Counted from the stretch's first letter, positions 1 to 6,700 are shown. The stretch: 10,715 bases of DNA from Bacteroidales bacterium (GCA_017618935.1 JAFZTG010000136.1:1-10715), one strand, 5' to 3'. Notes: generated by a model from the letters alone, not told the origin. A program made the numbers and translations.

Positions 1-896
1 CCAACATATTCGCGGAATGTATGTTTCAAGTGACGAACCGTCGTTACCAAATAGCCGTAAGGCCCTGTGATGAAACGACCTGATTCCAAATATAATTTCA
101 CTGGAGCAAGACCGTTTGGAACAAGAATCGATTCGTATTCCTTGCGTATGCCTTCGCTGATTTTGAACACGTCGAGTTTCTTTTGCTCAGGACGATACGG
201 AATGCCAAGACCGCCACCAAGATTGATGAAGTCGAAGCGAATGCCAAGCTGTTTGTGGATTTTTACGACAAGATTGAACAAAATTCGTGCTGTTTCGGCA
301 AAATAGTCCTCGTTCAACTCGTTGGAAGCCACCATAGTATGAATGCCGAAACGTTTAACGCCACGTTTCATCAACATTTTGTAACCGTCGTAAAGTTGGT
401 TTTCCATGAAACCATATTTTGCTTCTTCGGGAGTACCGATAATGGCGTTTCCCGATTTAAGATTTCCCGGATTATAGCGGAACGAAACCAATTCTGGCAA
501 ACCAGCCACTTTCTCTAAATAGTCGATGTGGGTAATGTCATCAAGATTGATGATTGCACCCAGTTCCTTGGCTTTCTTAAACTCGTAATCGCCCGTGTCG
601 TTGGAGGTAAACATAATGTTTTCGCCAAGATTTCCAACTTGTTCCGAAATGAGCAGTTCAGGGTAGGAACTACAGTCACAGCCGAAACCATGCTGTGCTA
701 AAAGTTTTATCAAATAAGGGTTTGGAGCCGCTTTTACTGCAAAATATTCGTGAAAACCTTCATTCCATGCAAATGCCTTTTTTAGTTCTTCGGCATTTTC
801 AATTATCGCCTTTTCGTCGTAGATATGGAACGGTGTAGGATATTGTTTTATGATTTCCTGAATTTGTTCTTTTGAGAACGGAAGAGTCTTTGCCAT
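1..896 (-). CDS. lysA: Diaminopimelate decarboxylase-like PLP enzyme (3' end cut by window edge)
   Basis: Reading leftward from ATG at 896, the frame stays open for 298 codons to the window edge, so the C-terminus is missing. It is a fold-type III (alanine-racemase-like barrel) PLP decarboxylase. Visible motifs are YFAVKAAPNP with the PLP-binding lysine at K55, FGCDCSS at 71-77, FGIHTMVASNE with H186, the phosphate-binding glycine loop INLGGGLGIPYRPE around 225-237, and ESGRFITGPYG at 271-281, which sits where many family members have EPGR. Enzymes of this group convert meso-diaminopimelate to lysine and CO2 in the cytoplasm, the last step of lysine synthesis. The family also includes carboxynorspermidine and arginine decarboxylases. 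The overall sequence looks most like proteins annotated as diaminopimelate decarboxylase, but substrate is inferred. The missing C-terminal part would hold the second substrate-binding cysteine/tyrosine region. It is transcribed divergently from the DUF4249 gene. Confidence 0.82.
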   Translation of the reverse strand, partial: MAKTLPFSKEQIQEIIKQYPTPFHIYDEKAIIENAEELKKAFAWNEGFHEYFAVKAAPNPYLIKLLAQHGFGCDCSSYPELLISEQVGNLGENIMFTSNDTGDYEFKKAKELGAIINLDDITHIDYLEKVAGLPELVSFRYNPGNLKSGNAIIGTPEEAKYGFMENQLYDGYKMLMKRGVKRFGIHTMVASNELNEDYFAETARILFNLVVKIHKQLGIRFDFINLGGGLGIPYRPEQKKLDVFKISEGIRKEYESILVPNGLAPVKLYLESGRFITGPYGYLVTTVRHLKHTFREYV

Positions 897-915
897 TGGT
901 ATAATATTTAGGCAA

Positions 916-948
916 CAAAAATACAGATTCTCAATAGAAATTAACAAA
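916..948 (-). promoter_or_regulatory. Bacteroidota-type promoter for the lysA-like gene
   Basis: On the minus strand, a TTTG (plus-strand 945-948) and a perfect TAnnTTTG element, TATTTTTG (plus-strand 916-923), are separated by 21 bases. This matches the known -33/-7 promoter of Bacteroidota. It lies 19 bases upstream of the ATG at 896, so the leader would be very short, about a dozen bases. No Shine-Dalgarno-like sequence is seen. Confidence 0.6.
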
Positions 949-1016
949 GATTGAAGAATTTATTTACCACAAACCCAACGGTTTTTTATTCATACGATAA
1001 TAGATGATTCAAAAAC

Positions 1017-1051
1017 TTTGATTTTCAACAAATTAAGAAAGTGTATTTTTG
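1017..1051 (+). promoter_or_regulatory. Possible distal promoter for the DUF4249/TonB operon
   Basis: A perfect -7 element TATTTTTG (1044-1051) follows TTTG (1017-1020) with a 23-base spacer, slightly longer than the usual 19-21. It would give a leader of roughly 90 bases before the ATG at 1151. A second, closer candidate lies downstream, so this one is less certain. Confidence 0.3.
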
Positions 1052-1082
1052 ACACTAATAAAAATTTTATTAAAAAATGTTT

Positions 1083-1112
1083 TTTGTTTCGTTTAAATTT
1101 TCTTTACCTTTG
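1083..1112 (+). promoter_or_regulatory. Proximal promoter for the DUF4249/TonB operon
   Basis: TTTG at 1083-1086 and TACCTTTG at 1105-1112 (perfect TAnnTTTG), spaced by 18 bases, form a Bacteroidota -33/-7 promoter. Transcription would begin near 1118-1120, leaving a leader of about 30 bases. The leader is A/T-rich with a run of A immediately before the ATG, as is usual for weakly SD-dependent Bacteroidota genes. Confidence 0.5.
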
Positions 1113-1150
1113 TAGTACTAATTCTACCTAATTTAACTTTACATAAAAAA

Positions 1151-2182
1151 ATGAAACTTTCTCGGTGTTCAATTTTTTTGCTTTTGACAGCATTCATTTC
1201 TTCGTGTACAGGAGAGTACGACGAAGACATTTCAAACGTAATTCAACACAAAAATTCCGAAAAGACTATAGCAATTTCAGGTATAATCACTTCGGAATAC
1301 AGTAAACAGACAATAGTTGTTTCACGGTCAATAGATTTTAGTGAACTCTATTTGTCTTCCGATGGTGATCCCAATAAATTTAAAGACGCTTCTTCAAATA
1401 AAAGAGTCAGTGGAGCGAAAGTATCTGTGGAAGTAGCAGGGAAAAAGTACGAGTTTAAGGAAATACATGATTCAATTAATTATTATGGAATGGCATGCGT
1501 CGAAATATATTATGAATCCGTTGATTCGTTTGCTGGCATTCCCAACCAAGAGCATAAACTTGTGGTGGAAGTTGAAGGAAAAACATATACCGCCACAGAT
1601 GTGATGCCTCAAGTTTCGGAGATTACTTTTAATGAAAATAGCCCTCTCTATCTTTATCTTTGGGAAGGACGTGGGTCTGGAGACACTGCTACGTGTTACC
1701 CAGAATATCTGTTTGGGCAACAGGAAGCGTTTATCATGGGATTTGTGCCCATTCCTACCCCTGAGGCAAAACAACTTTTTGGGTGGCAAGACCATTTTAA
1801 TTATAATGAACTGATTCCTAATTTTGGGCAACCATGTTATTCTTTCCGACAATTAGCATCACCACAATTAATAGGAGCAGTAAGCGAAAACTCTGGTATC
1901 ACAAGAATTAATCCAGGGAACATCGAAAACATGGATTTAACAGACACCGTGGTGGTTTCAAAAATGTCGTGTTCCCCTCCGTATGAATATTTCTTGTATT
2001 GTTTATTTCAGAACCTAAAAGCGAGTCAGTACGATTTTGGAGAAATATCGTCAAATCTGCCTACCAACATCTCAAATGGCGGTGTCGGATTCTTTTCGGC
2101 ATGCGACGTAAAAAGAAAAGATTGTAACAAATGGGAACTAACACGTTTAGCGCACTCCATTGGGAAAATCGTTGAACATTAA
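1151..2182 (+). CDS. DUF4249-family lipoprotein, partner of TonB-dependent receptor
   Basis: A 343-residue protein with a lipoprotein signal peptide: a hydrophobic stretch at 7-16 and the lipobox I-S-S-C with the lipidated cysteine at C19. The residues just after it (TGEYDED) are acidic, which resembles the Bacteroidota signal for export of lipoproteins to the cell surface; that is an inference. The first half carries the beta-strand pattern of DUF4249: ISGIITSEYSKQTIVVSRS around 43-61, VSGAKVSVEVAGKKYEF, then HKLVVEVEGKTYTATDVMP. The C-terminal part ends with GGVGFFSACDVKRKD, like the usual family ending. The function of DUF4249 is not established. Family members are typically encoded beside a TonB-dependent receptor, and the next gene here is one, so an accessory role in ligand binding at the outer membrane is likely. 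The gap to the receptor is 64 bases with no convincing promoter, which suggests an operon. Confidence 0.8.
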   Translation: MKLSRCSIFLLLTAFISSCTGEYDEDISNVIQHKNSEKTIAISGIITSEYSKQTIVVSRSIDFSELYLSSDGDPNKFKDASSNKRVSGAKVSVEVAGKKYEFKEIHDSINYYGMACVEIYYESVDSFAGIPNQEHKLVVEVEGKTYTATDVMPQVSEITFNENSPLYLYLWEGRGSGDTATCYPEYLFGQQEAFIMGFVPIPTPEAKQLFGWQDHFNYNELIPNFGQPCYSFRQLASPQLIGAVSENSGITRINPGNIENMDLTDTVVVSKMSCSPPYEYFLYCLFQNLKASQYDFGEISSNLPTNISNGGVGFFSACDVKRKDCNKWELTRLAHSIGKIVEH

Positions 2183-2246
2183 AAGTTAAAAGTGATTGAG
2201 ATTGTAGAAATCAATTTGTTTAAGCCACATATATAAATTTAAAAAG

Positions 2247-4529
2247 ATGAAGACATTTTATAAACATATATTCTTGTTAACCTGTGTTACAGCAGGATTT
2301 TCGGCTATCGCACAAGATTATTCTGTTTCGGGTTATGTAAAAGATAGTGCAAGCAGCGAAGTTATTGTAGGTGCCACAATATACGAGGCGACGACCAATA
2401 CGGCGGTCATTTCGAACGAGTATGGATTTTTCAGTATGCGTTTAAAATCTGGAGCATATACCTTGGAATGCAGCAGCTTGGGGACAAAGTCACAGACTCA
2501 GGATATTCAGGTTTCCGACAATATGCGTGTAATCTTTCGTTTGCCAAGTCAGTCTTACGACATCGACAAAATTGAGGTGCAAGGTCGCCAACACACATCC
2601 GATGTTTTGACAAAACATCTTTCTGCAAAACAAATCGAACTTACCCCTTCCACATTTGGCGTACCCGACGTTATAAAGGTGGTACAGACCATGCCTGGAA
2701 TTAAAACGATAGGCGACGGAACCACCAGCATGTACGTAAGGGGTGGCAACCGTGACCAGAATATGATTCGTATTGACGAGGCAAACATTTACAATGTTTC
2801 GCACATGTACGGATATGTTTCTTCCTTTAATCCCGATATGCTCAACGAAGTACGTTTTTACAACAGTTATTTCTCGCCCGAATATGGTGGAAGAATTTCC
2901 TCGGTGCTCGATGCACAAATGAAAGAGGGAAATCAAAATTCATTCAGTGGAAGCGCCTTGGTGAGCGTATTGACAGCAAATGCGACCGTAGAAGGACCTA
3001 TCAAAAAGGATGTTGCTTCCTTCTTTGTGGCTGGAAGACGAAGCACATTGGACATTATACATAAATTCAGTGATATTGTCAATGTGCCCGCTTTTTACGA
3101 TGTGAATGCGAAAGTCAACTGCAAAATCAACGACAAAAACCGCGTATTCCTTTCGAGCTACATCAGCTCTGATTATCAGAAATATCCGCCATTTTTGGAG
3201 AGCGACGCTCTCAATGTGAGCGGCACCGCACGATGGATTAGTGAACTGCGTCCGAAGCTGTTCCTAACCACATCATTAGTGGCAAGCAAATACAGCAACA
3301 AAACAAATTTTTTGGATTCCACAAAGCGCACATGGTTGGTTGGTGTGAACGAATACACCGCTAAATCAAAGCTCAATTGGTATATTTCGAATAACCAAAA
3401 AGTATTGGTGGGACTGCAATCGTCAGTCTTCCATCTCACTCCGGGAAACACGGGCAATGCTGCAAACAGCATTTCCGATATGCAGTTATTTGAACCATCG
3501 CTGTTTGCGAATCATACCATTTCTGCGAACAATTGGACGTTTATGTACGGACTGCGTGTTACCCAATACCACAACTTCGGGGAAGCCACATGGTACACGA
3601 TTGACAACGGGTTAGCAATTGCCGAAAACAAAGAATCATCGGGAATTTGGAATAGTTACACATGCGTGGAACCACGTGTCCACATAGCGAAGAAAATCAA
3701 GGATTCGGAACTTTCCGCATCGTTTACCCGAACATCGCAGTCAATGCAGTCACTGTCGAACAGCAAGTTGAACTATTCGTCGCTCGAAACGTGGTTCTGT
3801 TCGTCACCAAATTTAAAGCCCATGGAAGCCGAGAATTTCTCCATTGGCTACACGCTGAAAAGGAAAAATATAGGATTGCTCGCCGAGGCATACTATCGAA
3901 ATATTCATAACCAGATAGACTACATTGACCATGCATATTTGCTCGCAAATCCGTATGCAGAATCACAGGTAAAGGCGGGGAAGGCACATGCATACGGATT
4001 TGAAGTTTCAGTCAATGGCGAGGTAAAATGCACCCAATTCTCCGCCAGTTATTCTTATGCAAAAGTCATGTACGACATTCCCGAAATTATGGATGAACTG
4101 TATCGTGCCCCATACGATATGCCACACGATATAAAACTGCAAGTGACGCAGCGAATCAAGGAACGTTGGTCTTGTAGCGCGTTGTGGGTGTTTGCAAGCG
4201 GTCGTCCGGGGACTTTTGCACAAGGATATTATGAGTATAAGGGAGCGAAAATTCCAATCTATAACAAACGAAATTCAGATTCTTATCCTGTATATCATCG
4301 ATTGGACGTTTCATTGCATTACAACGGCAAACCGCACAAACATTACGAACAGAGTTTTTCGATAGGCATATTCAATGTGTATGGTAGAAAGAACATTCTA
4401 TACTACGATTTTACAGATTATGCATACATTGGAGGAAACTTTACGAACATTGAGGAGCAATACAATGTTAAAGCGTATTATTTTAGTGCTTGCGTACCAA
4501 ATTTCACTTATAAAGTAAACTTTAAATAA
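2247..4529 (+). CDS. TonB-dependent outer-membrane receptor with carboxypeptidase-regulatory-like domain
   Basis: A 760-residue outer-membrane receptor. The signal peptide (about 1-22) ends A-I-A before Q23. A carboxypeptidase-regulatory-like beta-sandwich domain follows at about 25-100 (VSGYVKDSASSEVIVGATIY, then TNTAVISNEYGFFSMRLKSGAYTL). The plug domain is at about 115-225, with the typical DVIKVVQTMPGIKT, MYVRGGNRDQNMIRIDEANI and FSPEYGGRISSVLDAQMKEG segments. The rest is a 22-strand-type beta barrel ending in alternating aromatic residues (NFTYKVNFK). Such receptors take up ligands with energy from TonB-ExbBD. The ligand cannot be read from the sequence, and no degradative enzyme or SusD-like gene is nearby. 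The usual Bacteroidota arrangement puts the receptor before the DUF4249 gene; here the lipoprotein comes first. The reading frame is intact. Confidence 0.9.
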   Translation: MKTFYKHIFLLTCVTAGFSAIAQDYSVSGYVKDSASSEVIVGATIYEATTNTAVISNEYGFFSMRLKSGAYTLECSSLGTKSQTQDIQVSDNMRVIFRLPSQSYDIDKIEVQGRQHTSDVLTKHLSAKQIELTPSTFGVPDVIKVVQTMPGIKTIGDGTTSMYVRGGNRDQNMIRIDEANIYNVSHMYGYVSSFNPDMLNEVRFYNSYFSPEYGGRISSVLDAQMKEGNQNSFSGSALVSVLTANATVEGPIKKDVASFFVAGRRSTLDIIHKFSDIVNVPAFYDVNAKVNCKINDKNRVFLSSYISSDYQKYPPFLESDALNVSGTARWISELRPKLFLTTSLVASKYSNKTNFLDSTKRTWLVGVNEYTAKSKLNWYISNNQKVLVGLQSSVFHLTPGNTGNAANSISDMQLFEPSLFANHTISANNWTFMYGLRVTQYHNFGEATWYTIDNGLAIAENKESSGIWNSYTCVEPRVHIAKKIKDSELSASFTRTSQSMQSLSNSKLNYSSLETWFCSSPNLKPMEAENFSIGYTLKRKNIGLLAEAYYRNIHNQIDYIDHAYLLANPYAESQVKAGKAHAYGFEVSVNGEVKCTQFSASYSYAKVMYDIPEIMDELYRAPYDMPHDIKLQVTQRIKERWSCSALWVFASGRPGTFAQGYYEYKGAKIPIYNKRNSDSYPVYHRLDVSLHYNGKPHKHYEQSFSIGIFNVYGRKNILYYDFTDYAYIGGNFTNIEEQYNVKAYYFSACVPNFTYKVNFK

Positions 4530-4665
4530 TTGAAGATGGACAAAAAGCCCATATTTAATGCTTTATTTTTAACTTTTAATTAAGAAATATTTTCTATTTT
4601 TACATCAACCTATTAACGAATCATAATTAGTAATAAGATTAAAAATAAGGCCGTAAAAATAGACT

Positions 4666-5553
4666 ATGAAAAACATTGAAACACAAAAGCTTGCACCACA
4701 AAGTGGTGAAATTGTCCTCTATAATCCCGATGATACAATCCGTTTGGAAGTTCGTATGAATGAGGAGACCGTATGGTTGAATAGGAACCAGATAGCACAA
4801 TTATTTGGTCGTGATGTGAAAACCATTGGCAAGCACATAAACAATGCCCTACGTGAAGAATTAAATGGATTGTCAGTTGTCGCAAATTTTGCGACAACTG
4901 CATCTGATGGAAAAACATATCAAGTTGATTATTATAATCTTGATGTGATATTATCCATAGGATACCGCGTTAAATCACGACAAGGCATACAATTCCGTCA
5001 ATGGGCAAACCGCATCTTAAAAGAATATCTTCTAAAAGGATACAATATCAACCAGCATGCTGCTGGTTTTGAACACCGTATAGAATATACTTTACAAGAG
5101 CACACTAAACAAATATATGAATTACAAAAACAGGTTGACTTTTTTGTTCGTACCGCCTTGCCACCAGTAGAAGGAATCTTTTTCGACGGGCAAATCTTTG
5201 ATGCCTACGAACTTGCCTGCCGACTGATAAAATCTGCCAAACATCGCATTGTGCTGATTGATAACTATATTGATGAAAGTACGTTGCTTATGCTTGAAAA
5301 AAGGAATAAAGATGTGACGGCAACCATTTACACCCGCAGCATTGGTGAACAACTGCAACTCGATATTGACCGCCACAATGCACAATACCGACCAATCACC
5401 GTTTTACGTCTCAAAAAATCTCACGACCGATTCCTAATTTTAGACGACGACGTGTATCACGTTGGCGCTTCGCTTAAAGATTTGGGCAAACAATGGTTTG
5501 CGATTATGAGAATGAATGAAATTACCGCTGGGGATATTCTTGCGAAGATATAA
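4666..5553 (+). CDS. RhuM-family (virulence RhuM-like) protein with PLD-like C-terminal domain
   Basis: A 295-residue cytoplasmic protein with no signal peptide. Residues about 15-130 match the RhuM/ORF6N-type DNA-binding module: GEIVLYNPDDTIRLEVRM, VWLNRNQIAQLFGRDVKTIGKHI (helix-turn-helix-like, 37-58), then YYNLDVILSIGYRVKSRQG and FRQWANRILKEYLLKGY. Residues 140-160 look helical and could be a linker. The C-terminal half (about 168-285) resembles a phospholipase-D-like fold: RIVLIDNYIDESTLLML at 194-210 and SHDRFLILD at 252-260, followed by VYHVGASLKDLG. The HKD-like motif reads H253-x-R255-x4-D260, with arginine in place of lysine, so nuclease activity is uncertain. RhuM genes are often found near restriction systems or mobile elements, and their role is not established. 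No such partner is visible here. No clear promoter precedes it; the closest match is an imperfect TATTTTTA. Confidence 0.8.
   Translation: MKNIETQKLAPQSGEIVLYNPDDTIRLEVRMNEETVWLNRNQIAQLFGRDVKTIGKHINNALREELNGLSVVANFATTASDGKTYQVDYYNLDVILSIGYRVKSRQGIQFRQWANRILKEYLLKGYNINQHAAGFEHRIEYTLQEHTKQIYELQKQVDFFVRTALPPVEGIFFDGQIFDAYELACRLIKSAKHRIVLIDNYIDESTLLMLEKRNKDVTATIYTRSIGEQLQLDIDRHNAQYRPITVLRLKKSHDRFLILDDDVYHVGASLKDLGKQWFAIMRMNEITAGDILAKI
4874..4900. repeat. Perfect 27-nt palindrome inside the RhuM-like gene
   Basis: CAGTTGTCGCAAA is followed by a single T and then TTTGCGACAACTG, a 13-base perfect inverted repeat with a one-base centre. It lies in frame within the coding sequence and encodes the segment SVVANFATTA (residues 70-79). 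The flanking bases do not extend the symmetry. It may be a binding site, a recombination remnant or a by-product of a conserved peptide. Confidence 0.9.
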
Positions 5554-5592
5554 ATTCTTATTGACTGATGTTCTTGGTTGCAAAATAAATAC

Positions 5593-5600
5593 TATCTTTG
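5593..5600 (+). promoter_or_regulatory. -7 promoter element for the secreted Ig-like protein
   Basis: TATCTTTG is a perfect TAnnTTTG element. The matching -33 box is weak: a TTG at 5574-5576 with a 16-base spacer is the best candidate. Transcription would start around 5606, about 34 bases before the ATG at 5640. This position supports the ATG at 5640 over the in-frame TTG at 5619. Confidence 0.45.
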
Positions 5601-5639
5601 TAGAAGATTTTAATTTCTTTGTATTCAACATCGTACAAG

Positions 5640-6509
5640 ATGAAAAGATATTTTGCTTTTTTTATGGTCTTCCTCATAAATCTTGTTGCTTCAGCACAAG
5701 TCGTTGAAAATACGTTGTCTATCCCAAACGCTTTTTCGCCACAAAGCGACGATGCAACCAAAAATACCTTTAAACCGACTGGCACGAATTTAGCTGCATG
5801 CATAATTTCTGTATATGACAAATGGGGTACAGAGATTTGGTCATCAAACGAAGTGGAGAATGGCGAATTTGTAGGTTTTTGGGATGGAAAACAAAATGGC
5901 AACTACGTGAAAACAGATTCCTATATATGGAAGATGGAGGCATCCTTTCTAGATGGTGAAGTTTGGGAAGGATTCGATGTAGGCAACGGTAAAAAGGCAA
6001 AATATGGTTCTGTCGCCGTTATTATTCAATCATCATCCGATACGCAAAACATTCAACAACCAGATTCTATTCCAGCAACATTGCAGTCAATTACAATACA
6101 AGATCCTAAAAAACTGAATTATTATGTAGGAGAGATTCTTGACACGTTGGGACTCATGGTTACTGCAAATTATAGCGACGGAAAATCAATTGAGGTTTTC
6201 GATTACATAATTTCGGGTTTCAATTCTCAAAAAGAAGGTGAATGTATTGTTACGGTGAGTTACAAAAATTTTTCAGAGACGTTTACTGCTTCTATTCGCG
6301 TAAGAAATGACGACATCACACTAACAACTATTGCTGACGTTCAAACATCGCTTAATGTGAAAGTTTTAAACGGTCAAATCCTTGTAAACGGCGAAGCACC
6401 AGCATTCGTGGTAACCGTTGCAGGTCAAAAAATCGCAAATGCAAACCTCAAGGCTGGGGTGTATTTTGTGGTTGCAGATGGCAAAACGGTAGGTGTTTCG
6501 GTACGGTAA
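5640..6509 (+). CDS. Secreted protein: CHU_C/type-B-sorting-like region, Ig-like domain, type-A-sorting-like tail
   Basis: The start is the ATG at 5640. An upstream in-frame TTG (5619) would add seven residues in front of a perfect signal peptide and is rejected. The product has 289 residues: signal peptide about 1-19 ending A-S-A before Q20. Residues about 26-130 look like the gliding-motility-associated C-terminal (CHU_C, type IX secretion type B) module: SIPNAFSPQSDDATKNTFKP, then ISVYDKWGTEIWSS, FWDGKQNG and SYIWKMEASFLDGEVW. Residues about 149-222 resemble a Big_3-type bacterial Ig-like domain (YYVGEILDTLGLMVTANYSD and ECIVTVSYKNFSETFTASI). Residues about 230-289 (VKVLNGQILVNG, TVAGQKIANANLKAGVYFVV) resemble a type-A sorting tail. 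It is probably exported and cell-surface attached or secreted. No catalytic motif is seen and the function is unknown. The domain order is unusual, because the CHU_C module normally sits at the C-terminus. Confidence 0.75.
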   Translation: MKRYFAFFMVFLINLVASAQVVENTLSIPNAFSPQSDDATKNTFKPTGTNLAACIISVYDKWGTEIWSSNEVENGEFVGFWDGKQNGNYVKTDSYIWKMEASFLDGEVWEGFDVGNGKKAKYGSVAVIIQSSSDTQNIQQPDSIPATLQSITIQDPKKLNYYVGEILDTLGLMVTANYSDGKSIEVFDYIISGFNSQKEGECIVTVSYKNFSETFTASIRVRNDDITLTTIADVQTSLNVKVLNGQILVNGEAPAFVVTVAGQKIANANLKAGVYFVVADGKTVGVSVR

Positions 6510-6513
6510 TTCA

Positions 6514-6538
6514 GTAGGGCTGTCGTATTACGGCAGCC
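6514..6538 (+). repeat. REP-like palindromic unit 1 (GTAG head)
   Basis: A GTAG tetranucleotide (6514-6517) is followed by an imperfect hairpin: GGCTG, T, CGTA, loop T, TACG, G, CAGCC. The T and G form a wobble pair in the stem. The layout (GTAG head plus short mismatched palindrome in an intergenic space) is that of REP elements moved by RAYT-type transposases. No transposase gene is in the window. Confidence 0.6.
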
Positions 6539-6550
6539 ATTATAAACGTG

Positions 6551-6576
6551 GGGCTGCCACATTGTGACAGCCCTAC
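6551..6576 (-). repeat. REP-like palindromic unit 2 (GTAG head, inverted)
   Basis: Read on the minus strand from 6576, it starts GTAG and continues GGCTG, T, CACA, loop A, TGTG, G, CAGCC. It has the same design as unit 1, including the T-G wobble, which appears only when each unit is read from its GTAG end. Two stem pairs differ from unit 1 in a compensatory way. The two units face each other tail to tail, 12 bases apart, and together form a 63-nt outer hairpin (11-bp outer stem 6514-6524 with 6566-6576), like a BIME pair. Confidence 0.6.
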
Positions 6577-6595
6577 AACAATTCCGTGATATTCA

Positions 6596-6625
6596 TGTAG
6601 AGACGATGTGCACATCGTCTCTACA
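6596..6625. repeat. Perfect 30-nt palindrome (GTAG...CTAC type)
   Basis: TGTAGAGACGATGTG is followed immediately by its exact reverse complement, with the centre at 6610/6611 and no loop. The unit inside the outer T/A begins GTAG and ends CTAC, like the outer ends of the neighbouring hairpin 20 bases upstream. There is no T-tract after it, so it is not an intrinsic terminator. It is most likely another dispersed REP-like palindrome. Confidence 0.85.
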
Positions 6626-6670
6626 GTAGAAATCATAGATATATCCTACCTTCGAATTTTTGGAACAGAT

Positions 6671-6700
6671 TTTGATAGCAACGTACAATAATTTTATTTG
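6671..6700 (+). promoter_or_regulatory. Candidate promoter for the HtrA-type protease gene
   Basis: TTTG (6671-6674) is followed after 18 bases by TTTATTTG (6693-6700), one mismatch from TAnnTTTG. The start of transcription would fall near 6707, leaving a leader of about 35 bases. An SD-like AAGG lies at 6734-6737, four bases before the ATG, closer than ideal. Confidence 0.4.

Noticed and set aside
897..1150. Search for RNA genes or a riboswitch in the divergent region
   Set aside because: The region is A/T-rich with only promoter-like boxes and a four-base GTGT/ACAC symmetry around 1041; no tRNA, conserved leader or strong hairpin was seen.
1472..1852. 126-codon antisense open frame on the minus strand inside the DUF4249 gene
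   Set aside because: It overlaps a well-supported lipoprotein gene, has no recognisable domain, and its composition looks like a reverse-frame shadow.
2490..2936. 148-codon minus-strand open frame inside the TonB-dependent receptor gene
   Set aside because: It lies opposite the plug-domain coding region, shows no known motif and has no promoter; it is a shadow frame.
4544..4564. Possible terminator after the TonB-receptor gene (AAAGC/GCTTT stem)
   Set aside because: Only five pairs around an 11-base loop, with an interrupted T-tract; too weak to annotate.
5619..5639. Upstream TTG start for the secreted Ig-like protein
   Set aside because: The ATG at 5640 gives a standard signal peptide directly (MKRYFAFFMVFLINLVASA), while the extension would place seven polar residues before it and leave a very short leader after the -7 box at 5593-5600.
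6514..6625. Intergenic hairpins as intrinsic terminators for the upstream gene
   Set aside because: Neither hairpin is followed by a T-run on either strand. Shared GTAG/CTAC ends and the internal repeat design fit REP-like elements better, though they could still slow transcription or stabilise mRNA ends.
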